Below are positions 50,763-60,100 of a stretch of 64,000 nt of DNA, one piece after another (position 1 is the stretch's first letter; each line of letters opens with the position of its first letter). The notes under the pieces were generated by a model that worked only from the letters and a program-made list of their open reading frames with translations, was not told where the DNA came from and made no database searches. Position numbers and translations under genes: made by a program. This DNA is from JANWVO01 sp037446555 (GTDB lineage: Bacteria; Acidobacteriota; Terriglobia; Bryobacterales; Bryobacteraceae). Where the stretch lies: NCBI GenBank assembly GCA_037446555.1, contig JBBIIK010000003.1, positions 124,001-188,000 on the forward strand, read 5' to 3'.

Positions 50763-52127
50763 ATGGGCAACCTCTTTGTATCGTTGAGGAACGCCGCCGG
50801 AGCCATGAAGGTCTTCGAGCGGGCTGCGGGCGTGGTGCAGTCCAACGTCGCCAACGCCTCCACGCCCGGCTACGCCAAGCAGGTGCAGGTTCTGTCGGCG
50901 ATGCCCATGGATCTGGACCGCGGGCTGCCCGGAGGCGTGGCTTCGGGGGGAACATTGAACCTGCGCGACGCCTACGCCGAGGCCACCGTGCGGCAGCGGC
51001 TGACGGCGGCGGGCTACGCTGGCGAACGGCGCGCGCAACTGGAGCAGCTCGAGCCGCTGTACGAAATCGGCGAGGACGGCGGGCTGGGCGCGGCCATCAA
51101 CCGGTTCTTCCAGTCGATGGCGGCGCTCACGGTAGCGCCGAATGATCTGGCGGCGCGGCAGGCCGTGCTGGACCGGGCCGATGCGCTGGCGCGCTCGTTC
51201 CAGTCCATGGCCACCGGCCTGACGGAAGCGGAAAACTCCGCCCAGAGAGCGCTTCAGCAACGGGTGGACCAGCTCAACACCACGCTTTCCGGCATCGCCG
51301 AAATCAACCGGGTCTTCCAGCAGGACTACCGGGCGCAGGAAGATCCGGGGCTGCAATCGAGATTGCACAACCTGCTGGAGGACCTCAGTGAGCTGGCCGA
51401 CGTGAGCGTCCTGCGCCGCGAGGACGGCACCGTGGCCGTATACCTCGGCGGGCAGACCATGCTGACCAGCAGCGGCAACTTCTACCCGTTGTCTCTGGAT
51501 GTGAGCGACCCGGCCAGGGTCGACTTGCTGGACGCCGACGGGCGCGTCATCACCGGTCAGCTCACTGGCGGAAGGCTGAAAGCGCTGTTCGATATCCGCA
51601 ATGAGGTGTTGCCGCAGAAGCTGGCCGATCTGGACCGGCTGGCGCAAACGCTGGCCGATGATGTCAACGTCGTGCTGCTCGGCGGAGTGGATCTGGACGG
51701 CAACGCCCCGTCGCAGGGCCTGTTCACCTACAACGCGGGCCTGGGCGTGGCACGGACGCTGAACCGGACATCGATGACGGCGCGGGAACTGCCCGCGGCC
51801 GACCCGTCCGCGCCGGGCGGGAACACGGTTGCCGTCAGCGCCGCAGAACTGGGGCAGCAGAAGCGGATCGACGGCTACTCCTTTGTGCAGTACTATGCCG
51901 TGCAGGCCGCAGCCGTAGGCAGGCTGGTGGTGGAGGGGCGCGAAGCGGCCGGCGTGGCCGGGCAACTGGTGACGCAGGCCCGCCAATTCCGCGAGGAGAT
52001 CCAGAAGGTGAACCTGGACGAGGAGGCCGTCATCCTCATGCAGGTGCAGCGCGCCTACGAGGCCGCGGCGCAGATGATCCGCGTGCTCGACGAAATGACT
52101 CAAACCGTGCTGGGATTGATCCGTTAA
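50763..52127 (+). CDS. flgK: Flagellar hook-associated protein FlgK
   Basis: A 454-residue FlgK (HAP1). The N-terminal motif VVQSNVANASTPGYAKQVQV and the C-terminal helix VNLDEEAVILMQVQRAYEAA, then MIRVLDEMTQTVLGLI, are typical of axial proteins that form the D0 coiled coil. Middle regions are shortened compared with enteric FlgK (about 550). It builds the hook-filament junction. The ATG at 50763 follows the FlgN-like gene by 7 nt; a weak purine run precedes it. Confidence 0.93.
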   Translation: MGNLFVSLRNAAGAMKVFERAAGVVQSNVANASTPGYAKQVQVLSAMPMDLDRGLPGGVASGGTLNLRDAYAEATVRQRLTAAGYAGERRAQLEQLEPLYEIGEDGGLGAAINRFFQSMAALTVAPNDLAARQAVLDRADALARSFQSMATGLTEAENSAQRALQQRVDQLNTTLSGIAEINRVFQQDYRAQEDPGLQSRLHNLLEDLSELADVSVLRREDGTVAVYLGGQTMLTSSGNFYPLSLDVSDPARVDLLDADGRVITGQLTGGRLKALFDIRNEVLPQKLADLDRLAQTLADDVNVVLLGGVDLDGNAPSQGLFTYNAGLGVARTLNRTSMTARELPAADPSAPGGNTVAVSAAELGQQKRIDGYSFVQYYAVQAAAVGRLVVEGREAAGVAGQLVTQARQFREEIQKVNLDEEAVILMQVQRAYEAAAQMIRVLDEMTQTVLGLIR

Positions 52128-52145
52128 GAAGGCAGGGACGGCGAC

Positions 52146-53051
52146 ATGATCCGCTCACTGGACGCGGCGACAAACCGGTTTCTCGACGGGCTGCGCGACC
52201 TCAACGCGCGCATGGAACGCGCGCAGCGGCAGGTGGCCGGGGGCAAGCGCGTCGCCGCACCTTCGGACGAGCCGGACGGCGTGGTCAGCCTCGTGAGCGC
52301 CAAGGCGGATCTCGCCAGACTCGAACAAATCCGGGCCAATCTCGGCCGTTTCAAGACGGAAGTCGACGGCGCGGAGGGCGTGCTGCAACAGGCCGTGAAG
52401 CTGTTCGACCGCGTGCGCACGCTGGCCATGACCGGCGCCAGCGGCATCCAGACGGCCACCACGCGCAACGGTATCGCCGACGAGATCCAGTCGCTGCTGG
52501 TTCGCATGGTCGGCATCGCCAACACACAGGTCGACGGGCGCTACGTGTTCTCCGGCAACTCCGACCAGACCGCCGCTTATTCGCTCGACTGGAGCGGCAT
52601 CCCGCCATGGGGTACGTACCAGGGTTCGGCCGCTACGCGCGAGGCCATCCATCCCACGGGAGTCACCTTCCGCGTGTCACTCGACGCGGAATGGATCTTC
52701 GACAACGCCGACCCCGCCCGCAACGTCTTCGCCGCCATCGAAAACGTGCGTCAGGCGCTGCTGTCAGGCGACGAAGACGCCATGCGGCAGGCGCTAGAGC
52801 CGCTGGGCGATGTGGCCGCCCACCTGAACGCCGCTCTCATGTTCTACGGGAACGTTCAAACCCAGATCGCCGAGGGGCTCGAGACAGCCTCCGCCATGAC
52901 GCTGCGGCTCAAGACCCAAATCTCCGGCATCGAAGACGCCGACCTGACGGAGTCCATCGTCGAACTCCAGCAAGTGCGTTTCACCATGGACGCCGCCCTG
53001 CAAGTTCGTGCTGCCGCCCCGCGCCGCAGCCTGTTCGACTATCTCGCCTGA
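52146..53051 (+). CDS. flgL: Flagellar hook-associated protein FlgL
   Basis: A 301-residue FlgL (HAP3), homologous to flagellin ends: NRFLDGLRDLNARMERAQRQ, QVAGGKRVAAPSDEPDG, VDGRYVFSGNSDQTAAYSLD and a C-terminal helix VELQQVRFTMDAALQVRAAA. It completes the hook-filament junction together with FlgK, 18 nt upstream. No flagellin follows: the next 154 bp hold no supported gene and then the GH30 gene is on the opposite strand. Confidence 0.93.
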   Translation: MIRSLDAATNRFLDGLRDLNARMERAQRQVAGGKRVAAPSDEPDGVVSLVSAKADLARLEQIRANLGRFKTEVDGAEGVLQQAVKLFDRVRTLAMTGASGIQTATTRNGIADEIQSLLVRMVGIANTQVDGRYVFSGNSDQTAAYSLDWSGIPPWGTYQGSAATREAIHPTGVTFRVSLDAEWIFDNADPARNVFAAIENVRQALLSGDEDAMRQALEPLGDVAAHLNAALMFYGNVQTQIAEGLETASAMTLRLKTQISGIEDADLTESIVELQQVRFTMDAALQVRAAAPRRSLFDYLA

Positions 53052-53205
53052 GCACCCGCAGGAGCCACCGTGCAGCAACGCGCTGGGATCGGATCCAACA
53101 AGGGTCCTCGTCAAGCCGCCACCATACACAGCACAGCACGCCCACGGCTTTCCAACCTCAGGAAGCGGGAGGCGCGCATCCACAGGCTTGCGGGAGAAAC
53201 GCCGC

Positions 53206-55077
53206 TCACTCGTTGCTGAAACGAATCCAGTTCAGGTTGCCCAGGCCGCCGGTCCCGCCTTGCCTCGTGAGCACAACGTAGAGATCCCGGATCCCCGCCG
53301 CGCCCGTCACCGGCGCGCGCACCGTGGTCCACGCCTGCCAGCCGCCTGTCACCGGAAGCGGCACCTGAGCGACCAGCGCGCCGTCAGGAGCATCGAGGCG
53401 GAACTCGAGCGTCCCGCCCGTTCCGGCGCTCGCCACCCGGGCTTCCACTGTGTTCACGCCCCAGCCGAAGTCGATGTTCCGGAACTGCGCCCAGCTTCCT
53501 GCGGCGGCATAGCCGAGGTTGAACCCGCCGTCCTCGTCCGTGCACGGCTCCGTGCGCAGCCCGCGCAGATCAGTGTAGTTCGAAGCCAGAATGGGAGCTC
53601 CCGTGGCAGGGATCACGAACTCAGGCCGCTTCTCGCGCGGCGCGCGCGGCGCGGCAGGCGGCCCCGGCGGCTCCACCCCCTGCCGCCAGACGGCTGTCAG
53701 GCCGCTGCGTGGCGGAAGCATCAGCTCCGCCCACCGGTTGCGCCACTCCACCTGGAAACGCTGTTCTCTGGCAGTTTCGTTGTAGGCCACCAGCACGCGG
53801 CTGCGGTCGCGGTTCACGAACGCCGCCGTGATCACGCCCGGCGCGTTGGTGGAAAAGACCCGCATTGCGCCCGGCCGCACGAACTTGCTGAAGTGCCCGA
53901 GCGTGTAGTAGTCGATTGTCTTCCTTACCTCGCCGGTCTGCTCGTTCACTTCGATGAGCCCCGTACAGGTGCCGCAACCGCCGGCGTGAGGGCCCCGGTC
54001 CTGGTTCAGCGCCAGCCCCCACTTTACGAACGCGCGGGCCCAGTTCCGCATCGAGTGGATGATCGCTTCGAAGTCCGCCTTCACCTGATCCTCGATCCAC
54101 GTGCCGCCGGATGCCTCCGTCACGTATTGCCCCCGCTTCGGATCGACTTGGTGCACGGTGGTCATCGCTCCTGCGGTGCCCCCATACCAGTGCCACGCGG
54201 TTCCTGCGATGCGGGGCGAGCCCGCCAGCACGGGATCGGAAAGGACCGCCGCCGGATAGTCCGGCCGGTCCCAGTTGTGGTCGTAGACTAGAACCCGCAC
54301 CGGCAGCCGCGCCGCGTTCAACTCCGGCAACAGGTGATTCTTCAGAAACTCGGTCTGCTCGGCCGCAGTCACGGACATCCCCGGATAATCGTTGGGCACA
54401 TAGAGCGGCTCGTTTTGCATGGAAAGGTAGTGCACCGGCACCCCCTCGGCAGCGTAAGCTTCCACGTACTTGCGGAAGTAACGCGCAAACGCCGGGTAGG
54501 CCTCTTTCCGCAACGAGCCGCCGATCATCGAACCGGTGGTCTTCATCCAGCCCGGCGCGCTCCACGGGCTGCCCATCATACGGATCTGGGGATGGATGCG
54601 CAGGGCCATCCTGAGCAACGGCAGAATGTCCTGCCGGTCGTGTTTGATCGTGAATTTCTCAAGACCGGGATCCTGCTCGCCCGGCGGCAGGTCGTCGTAG
54701 GAATAGTGAAACCGTGCCAGGTCGGATGCCCCCATCGGGTTTCGCAGGAAGCTCACGCCGATCCCCTTGCGTGGATCGAACAGCTCCTCCATCACTTGCT
54801 GTTGCTTCTCCGCCGGCACGCGCTGATGGATGAGATAGGCCGCCGAGTCCGTCATGGACGCGCCGAATCCTTCTATCTGCTGATATGAAACGCCATCGGC
54901 GACAACCACTACAGGAAGGACGGCGTTTTTCTCGGGAGACAAGCTCGCGGACGGCTGCAACGACAACAGCGCGCTTCCGTCGCCAGTGGTCAGCCAGAGT
55001 TCCAGCTGCTGCGCCACCGAACGCGGCGGGAGACACACAAACAGCGACACAATCCCGAGAAGCTTCGCGACACGCAT
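53206..55077 (-). CDS. Glycoside hydrolase family 30 with C-terminal carbohydrate-binding domain
   Basis: A 623-residue secreted enzyme (signal residues 1-22). The GH30 barrel has YQQIEGFGASMTDSAAYLIH, GSPWSAPGWMKTTGSMIGG, HYLSMQNEPLYVPNDYPGM (acid/base E223) and GQYVTEASGGTWIEDQVKA (nucleophile E321). The side beta domain and a CBM6-like sandwich (about 495-620, GFNLGYAAAGSWAQFRNIDF) follow. Family GH30 cuts beta-1,6-glucan, glucosylceramide or xylan. It has no operon partner; the BamE-like gene is 77 nt upstream. Confidence 0.9.
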   Translation of the reverse strand: MRVAKLLGIVSLFVCLPPRSVAQQLELWLTTGDGSALLSLQPSASLSPEKNAVLPVVVVADGVSYQQIEGFGASMTDSAAYLIHQRVPAEKQQQVMEELFDPRKGIGVSFLRNPMGASDLARFHYSYDDLPPGEQDPGLEKFTIKHDRQDILPLLRMALRIHPQIRMMGSPWSAPGWMKTTGSMIGGSLRKEAYPAFARYFRKYVEAYAAEGVPVHYLSMQNEPLYVPNDYPGMSVTAAEQTEFLKNHLLPELNAARLPVRVLVYDHNWDRPDYPAAVLSDPVLAGSPRIAGTAWHWYGGTAGAMTTVHQVDPKRGQYVTEASGGTWIEDQVKADFEAIIHSMRNWARAFVKWGLALNQDRGPHAGGCGTCTGLIEVNEQTGEVRKTIDYYTLGHFSKFVRPGAMRVFSTNAPGVITAAFVNRDRSRVLVAYNETAREQRFQVEWRNRWAELMLPPRSGLTAVWRQGVEPPGPPAAPRAPREKRPEFVIPATGAPILASNYTDLRGLRTEPCTDEDGGFNLGYAAAGSWAQFRNIDFGWGVNTVEARVASAGTGGTLEFRLDAPDGALVAQVPLPVTGGWQAWTTVRAPVTGAAGIRDLYVVLTRQGGTGGLGNLNWIRFSNE

Positions 55078-55154
55078 GGCGATGCCAGACTAGCACCGCA
55101 AGAACCAGGAATCCAATCCCGCGCGCCCACAGCCGGCAGGACGACAACTGCTGA

Positions 55155-55658
55155 TTACTGGCTCGCCCGCCGAACCTCGGCCACCTTGCCGTCCACCATA
55201 CGGACGCTGCCGAGCGGACGTCCCTTGACGCTGTATTCGCAGAGTTCCACCAAACGCCCGTCTTCCGGCAGCACGACCCGAAATGCGGGCTTTCCGAGCA
55301 TAGTCAGCAGTTCTTCCGACGTCATCCCCGCGGTGACCTTGTCGAACTCCTCTGCCGTAGGATCCTTTTCGTTTGCCGGTTTGCTCTTTGCAGCGGGAGT
55401 CCCTGCCACCACAGAGGCAGACTGCAGAGGCACGCGGCTGGAGACAGTCCCGCCAGAACCCTTTTGCGTAGTCTCGAGAGCGCTGCCCGCTTTTTTCAAG
55501 ATTGCGCCCAGACCATCGCCAAGCTTCTTTGCGGCGGGGGCTGCCGCACCCTTGGTGGCGGTCGCCGTGCCGTATTCGACCACGCCTTGGCCCGGACACG
55601 GCCACGCCATGCATGCCATCCTCAGCAGGAACATGCCTCGCAAGCAAAACGCCGTCAT
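55155..55658 (-). CDS. Exported BamE/SmpA-like small protein
   Basis: A 167-residue protein. The N-terminus has a hydrophobic stretch with several Cys residues (FCLRGMFLLRMACMAWPCPG), and the C-terminal 55 residues (about 113-165) have the BamE-like pattern MTSEELLTMLGKPAFRVVLP, VELCEYSVKGRPLGSVRMVD. Between them is an Ala/Lys/Ser-rich linker. BamE-like domains occur in outer-membrane assembly and in other small exported proteins. The start is uncertain; Met 9 or 14 would also leave a signal. Function not known. Confidence 0.6.
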   Translation of the reverse strand: MTAFCLRGMFLLRMACMAWPCPGQGVVEYGTATATKGAAAPAAKKLGDGLGAILKKAGSALETTQKGSGGTVSSRVPLQSASVVAGTPAAKSKPANEKDPTAEEFDKVTAGMTSEELLTMLGKPAFRVVLPEDGRLVELCEYSVKGRPLGSVRMVDGKVAEVRRASQ

Positions 55659-55822
55659 CGCGATGCCCTCCTGCGGCTATCGTAGACCCAATTCGCCGCC
55701 GCCGCTATCGGTTTCCTGCTCAATTCTTTGCCGGAAAAGCCCGAGCGGCCGCGGTTCTCCGCTCAAGCCTGAGTCTCCAGCGGCGGAATGAACAGCTTCC
55801 GGTGCTCGACCACCCCCTGCGC

Positions 55823-55828
55823 TACAAT
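55823..55828 (+). promoter_or_regulatory. Candidate -10 element of purA
   Basis: TACAAT lies 21 nt before the purA start codon, in a 191-bp gap after the divergent BamE-like gene. No clear -35 box at 16-18 nt spacing is seen, so the promoter may rely on an activator. Confidence 0.4.
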
Positions 55829-55849
55829 CGTTGATTCGGGCTTCCCTCC

Positions 55850-57154
55850 ATGAGCAATCTCATCGTTTTGGGCGCGCAGTGGGGCGACGAAGGCAAGGGC
55901 AAAATCGTCGACCTGTTCGCCGAGAAATTCGATATCGTCGCCCGCTATCAGGGGGGCCACAACGCCGGCCACACCGTGCAGGTCGCTGGCCGCCGCTTCG
56001 TGCTGAAGCTGATCCCCAGCGGCATTCTGCACCCGGGCAAGCGTGCTGTCATCGGCAATGGCGTCGTCATTGATCCGCACGCGCTTCTCGAGGAGATCCG
56101 CACTCTGGAAGAGGCGGGCATCGATGTGCGCGGCAATCTCTCGATCTCCAACCGCGCCCACGTGATCTTTCCCTTTCACCGCCTGGCGGAGAAGGTCAGC
56201 GAGAACCGCCCGGACCGCGTGGCCATCGGCACTACGTCGCGCGGGATCGGGCCCTGTTATGAGGACAAGATCGGGCGCCGCGGCATCCGCGTGGCCGACC
56301 TGCTGAACCCGCAAGTCTTCGACACACTCTATCGTTATCTCTCGGAAGACAAGCGCACCATCGCGCGCGCCTTCCAACTCGACGATCAGCTCGATCTCGA
56401 TGCGATCCGCGAAGAGTACAAGCGCATGAGCGAGCAGATCCGCCCGATGGTGTGCGACGCGGCGAAGCTGCTGAACGACGCGATCCGCGCGGGCAAGCGC
56501 GTGCTGTTCGAGGGCGCGCAGGGCACGATGCTCGACATCGATCACGGCACCTATCCGTTCGTGACGTCCTCTTCGGCAGCTGCGGGCGGCGCCTGTACGG
56601 GCACCGGCGTGGCTCCCACGCGCATCGACGGCATTCTCGGCGTCTCCAAGGCCTACATCACGCGCGTCGGCAGCGGGCCGTTCCCGAGCGAGGATCATGG
56701 CGAGGACGGCGACCTCATCCGCAAAGCAGGCAATGAATTCGGTTCAGTCACCGGGCGCCCGCGTCGCTGCGGCTGGTTCGATGTGCCGCTGCTGCGCTAC
56801 ACGGCGATGGTCAACGGCTTCGATTCGCTGATCGTCACCAAGCTCGACGTGCTCGACAGCTTCGAAAAGATCAAGGTGTGCGTCGCCTACCGCTTCCACG
56901 GCGAGACGACGATGGAGATGCCCGCGGAGAACGCGTTGCTCGAGCAGATCGAACCGGTCCATGAAGAAATCCTCGGCTGGAAGACGCCTACTTCCGGCAT
57001 CACAAAGTACGAGGATCTGCCCGCCGCCGCACGCGACTACATCGCGTTTCTCGAGGAAAAGACGGGCGTCGAAGTCGGCTGCGTCTCTACTGGCCCCGAC
57101 CGCAGCCAGACCATGATACGCGCCGGCTCCAGGATGGAGAAACTGCTCGCCTGA
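55850..57154 (+). CDS. purA: Adenylosuccinate synthetase
   Basis: A 434-residue PurA. The GTP/IMP sites are NLIVLGAQWGDEGKGKIVDL, GGHNAGHTVQ, TTSRGIGPCYEDKIGRRGIR, FEGAQGTMLDIDHGTYPFVT and GRPRRCGWFDVPLLRYTAMV. It condenses IMP with aspartate using GTP on the way to AMP. Length is the usual 430. The stop lies 12 bp from the end of the convergent lyase-receptor gene. Confidence 0.97.
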   Translation: MSNLIVLGAQWGDEGKGKIVDLFAEKFDIVARYQGGHNAGHTVQVAGRRFVLKLIPSGILHPGKRAVIGNGVVIDPHALLEEIRTLEEAGIDVRGNLSISNRAHVIFPFHRLAEKVSENRPDRVAIGTTSRGIGPCYEDKIGRRGIRVADLLNPQVFDTLYRYLSEDKRTIARAFQLDDQLDLDAIREEYKRMSEQIRPMVCDAAKLLNDAIRAGKRVLFEGAQGTMLDIDHGTYPFVTSSSAAAGGACTGTGVAPTRIDGILGVSKAYITRVGSGPFPSEDHGEDGDLIRKAGNEFGSVTGRPRRCGWFDVPLLRYTAMVNGFDSLIVTKLDVLDSFEKIKVCVAYRFHGETTMEMPAENALLEQIEPVHEEILGWKTPTSGITKYEDLPAAARDYIAFLEEKTGVEVGCVSTGPDRSQTMIRAGSRMEKLLA

Positions 57155-57166
57155 GCCGCTGCGGCG

Positions 57167-60100
57167 CTACCAGCCGACCTGCACGGCGAACCGGAACGTC
57201 CGCCCCTCGTTCAGCGTATTGGTGATGGCGCCGAAGTTCGGATTCGCCAGTTCGAACCCTGGCGGAGCGAATTGTGGCGTGTTCGTCAAATTCACGGACT
57301 CGGCGCGCAAGACGACCCGCTTCGATGAATCCAGCGTCCATGTGCGGCTCAGCGCGGCGTTGACATTTGCAATGCCGCCCTTCCGGAATGTGTTTCGCCC
57401 CAGGTTTCCGCGCGGCTCTCCGGGCTGGATGTAGGCGAAAGCGGGGTGCGGCAACCGGGCTCGCGAAGTGTCCGGATCTCCGATAGTCCGTCCAAGGATC
57501 GAAGGATCCATCAGGTGCGGGCGGTCCGCGCCATTGCCATCCACGTTTCCATATCCCGGCGCATCGCTGCCCGAAACGACGGTGAACGGCGTGCCTTTCT
57601 TCAGCAGCACGACTCCAGTCAGCTCCCAACCGCGAAGCGCGCGCATCCGTCCGGGCGCCGCCCACGCCCCGCGCCACAACAGCGCGTGCGGCTGGTCGAA
57701 ATCGCTCAGCCCCTTCATGTCGCTGCGCGTGTCGAACTCCCACTGGCTGCGCGACAGCCGCGAGTCCGCATCATACGCCGTGTTGGTGTAGGCGCTGCCC
57801 AGGTCCATCGCCTTGCTGAACCAGTAAGCCGCCTCCATGGCCAGCCCGCGACGGCGCGGCACTACCATCGACACGCGCGCCGCGTCGTAATAGCCGCGCG
57901 AACCGTTCAGCACCCAGCGCAAATCCGCGATCGAAGTGTCCGCACGCCGGTCATTGATCGTCCCCGTCGTCAGCGGAATGCCCAGCACGGGCTGCCCGCG
58001 GTTCCTGTACCACATAAGGAGCAGCTTGTGCGAGCGGCTGCCCACGTAGCCCGCCTCGATCCGTCCCAGCCGCCCCAGTTCTCGTTCCCAGCTCGCATTG
58101 TACTGGTAGCTGTAAGGCGTAGCGAGCCGTGGATCCAGGGCATACACGTTACCCTTCACCTTCTGCGGATCCGCGCGCAGCGGGTCGAGCAAGTCCGGCG
58201 CAGGCACGGCAATCTTCACGCTCCCCGGCGGGCTGAAGCGCACCTGCGAGTAAGTTACGGGGAAGATCTCGCCGAACTGAACGCCTGCTGCGGCGCGGAC
58301 GACGCCCACCGCGCGTCCCAGCCTGCGCGCCATTCCCACGGACGGCGCCCAGTTGTTCAGGTCGCTGTCGTAGGGGACGACGTTGCGCCCGTTCACTTCC
58401 CGGGGCTTTGTGGCCGCTTGCCAGCGGATGCCCCAGGTGACGTCCGTCCGCATGCCCCACCGCAGGCGCCCTCCCGCATAGGCTGCCGCTTCCCAGCTCC
58501 GGAATCCGCGGTGAATGTCGCCGATGCTGACAATGTGCTGCGAGGGCGTGCCCATGCGGAGATTCGTGATGGCATCTCTCCCGAAGTCATTGCCGAATGA
58601 AAAGTAGCCTCGGTGCGCATCCGTCTCCGCCCCATTCATCTGCCTGCGGGCGATCTCGATTCCTGCCATCCAGGAGCGCGCGCCGCTCTCCCGGCGCAGG
58701 GCGGCCGCCGCGCGGTAAACATTCATGGCGCGGTCCAAGGGAATGATGGCTTGCGGACCCAGTGTTTCCAGCCCCCCGGTGGAGATCATTGGCCCCACCG
58801 CGTTCGGCTCCTGCACGAGCAGCGAGCCCAGCCGGTCGAACGCAGCCGTCGCCTCGATCACAGTTCGCGCGTCCTGCGTGCGCGTCCACGTGGCCCGCGC
58901 GCGGTGGTTCTTGATGCGCGTGTCGGGGTTCTGCCCCGCCACCAGCTGAAAGGCGTCCACATCCTGCGAAGTGAAGTCGTAGACCAGCGCCACGGCATCT
59001 CGCGCGCTCATCTTCTGGTCGAGCCTTGCTCCGCCCATCCGGTGGTCAATGCTCTGTGGCGAGTTCGTGTTCAGCGCCCGCGGGTTGATATCCGTGCGGT
59101 TGGGCGGCTCGCGGGGGTAGGCATCGAGAAACCGCTGCACCAGCGCGCGCAACGCAGGATCGGCTGCCAGCGCCGTGCGCTCGTCGGCTCCCGGCACGAG
59201 CACGTTGCCGTTCACCTGCCCGCGGATCAGCCGCAGGCTGCCATGCGCCTGCCACCACGCGTTCCGCCACGCGCGCCCGCCGGCGCGAAAACCCGCATCG
59301 TTTTCCCGTGCCGGTTTCACGTCGCCCACCTGAAAAAACGTCCGGGCCGTCGTCACGCTGTTCAGATGCGCCCAGCGCAGTTCGCCGTGAAAGTCCTTCC
59401 CTGAAGCGAGCGGCACGTGGGGCGGCGCCGGCGGAGCATTGCCGAACTCGGCGCCGAAGTAGCTCCGCTCCGGCTGGAAATCACGCACGAGGGTCGCCGT
59501 CACCCCCAGCCTGACGTTGAGTTCCTTCAGCGCGTTGTTGTCCACCAGATTGAATTGCACGTTTTCGTTCCGGCGGCTTTCGCCGCTCTCCGCATCCGCC
59601 GCGCCCAGCAAGTTCAACTCGACGCGCCGGCGTTGCGCTTCCGCGCGCCCGTCTTCCACCGGCGGCGCAGGCAAGGCCTTCTGCACCACCCGCATCGTTG
59701 TCACGAATTCCGCTCTTTGCCCGCCCACTTCGAAGTACAACGACTCGCGCCGGCGCGGCGCCACATCGGGCGTGGAAGCGTGCGTCACCCGCAGCATCGC
59801 GCCCGCCGCCACCTTAACCTCAAGCACCAGCCCCGCATAGTCCACCAGCAGCACAACTTCGTTCGGGAACTCGGCCGTTCGTGCTCCCGCCCAGTGCCTC
59901 AGCGGGAACTCCGGGTCGTCGCGAAATTCCGCTGGCAGGCGCACGCGGCCTTGCACGTGCAGCGCCAGCCCGATCTTGTGCTCCCGCTGGTCCCGCGTCT
60001 CCACCTTCACACGGTCTTCCAACAAGTCCCCTGTGATGCGAAGATCGCGCTCCACCGCGGCATTCTCTCGGTATTGCGGCTGCCTCGCCGCCACACGCGC

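Noticed and set aside
53070..53219. 49-codon GTG frame after flgL with GGAG upstream
   Set aside because: Arg-rich, runs into the GH30 gene on the other strand, no recognisable feature.
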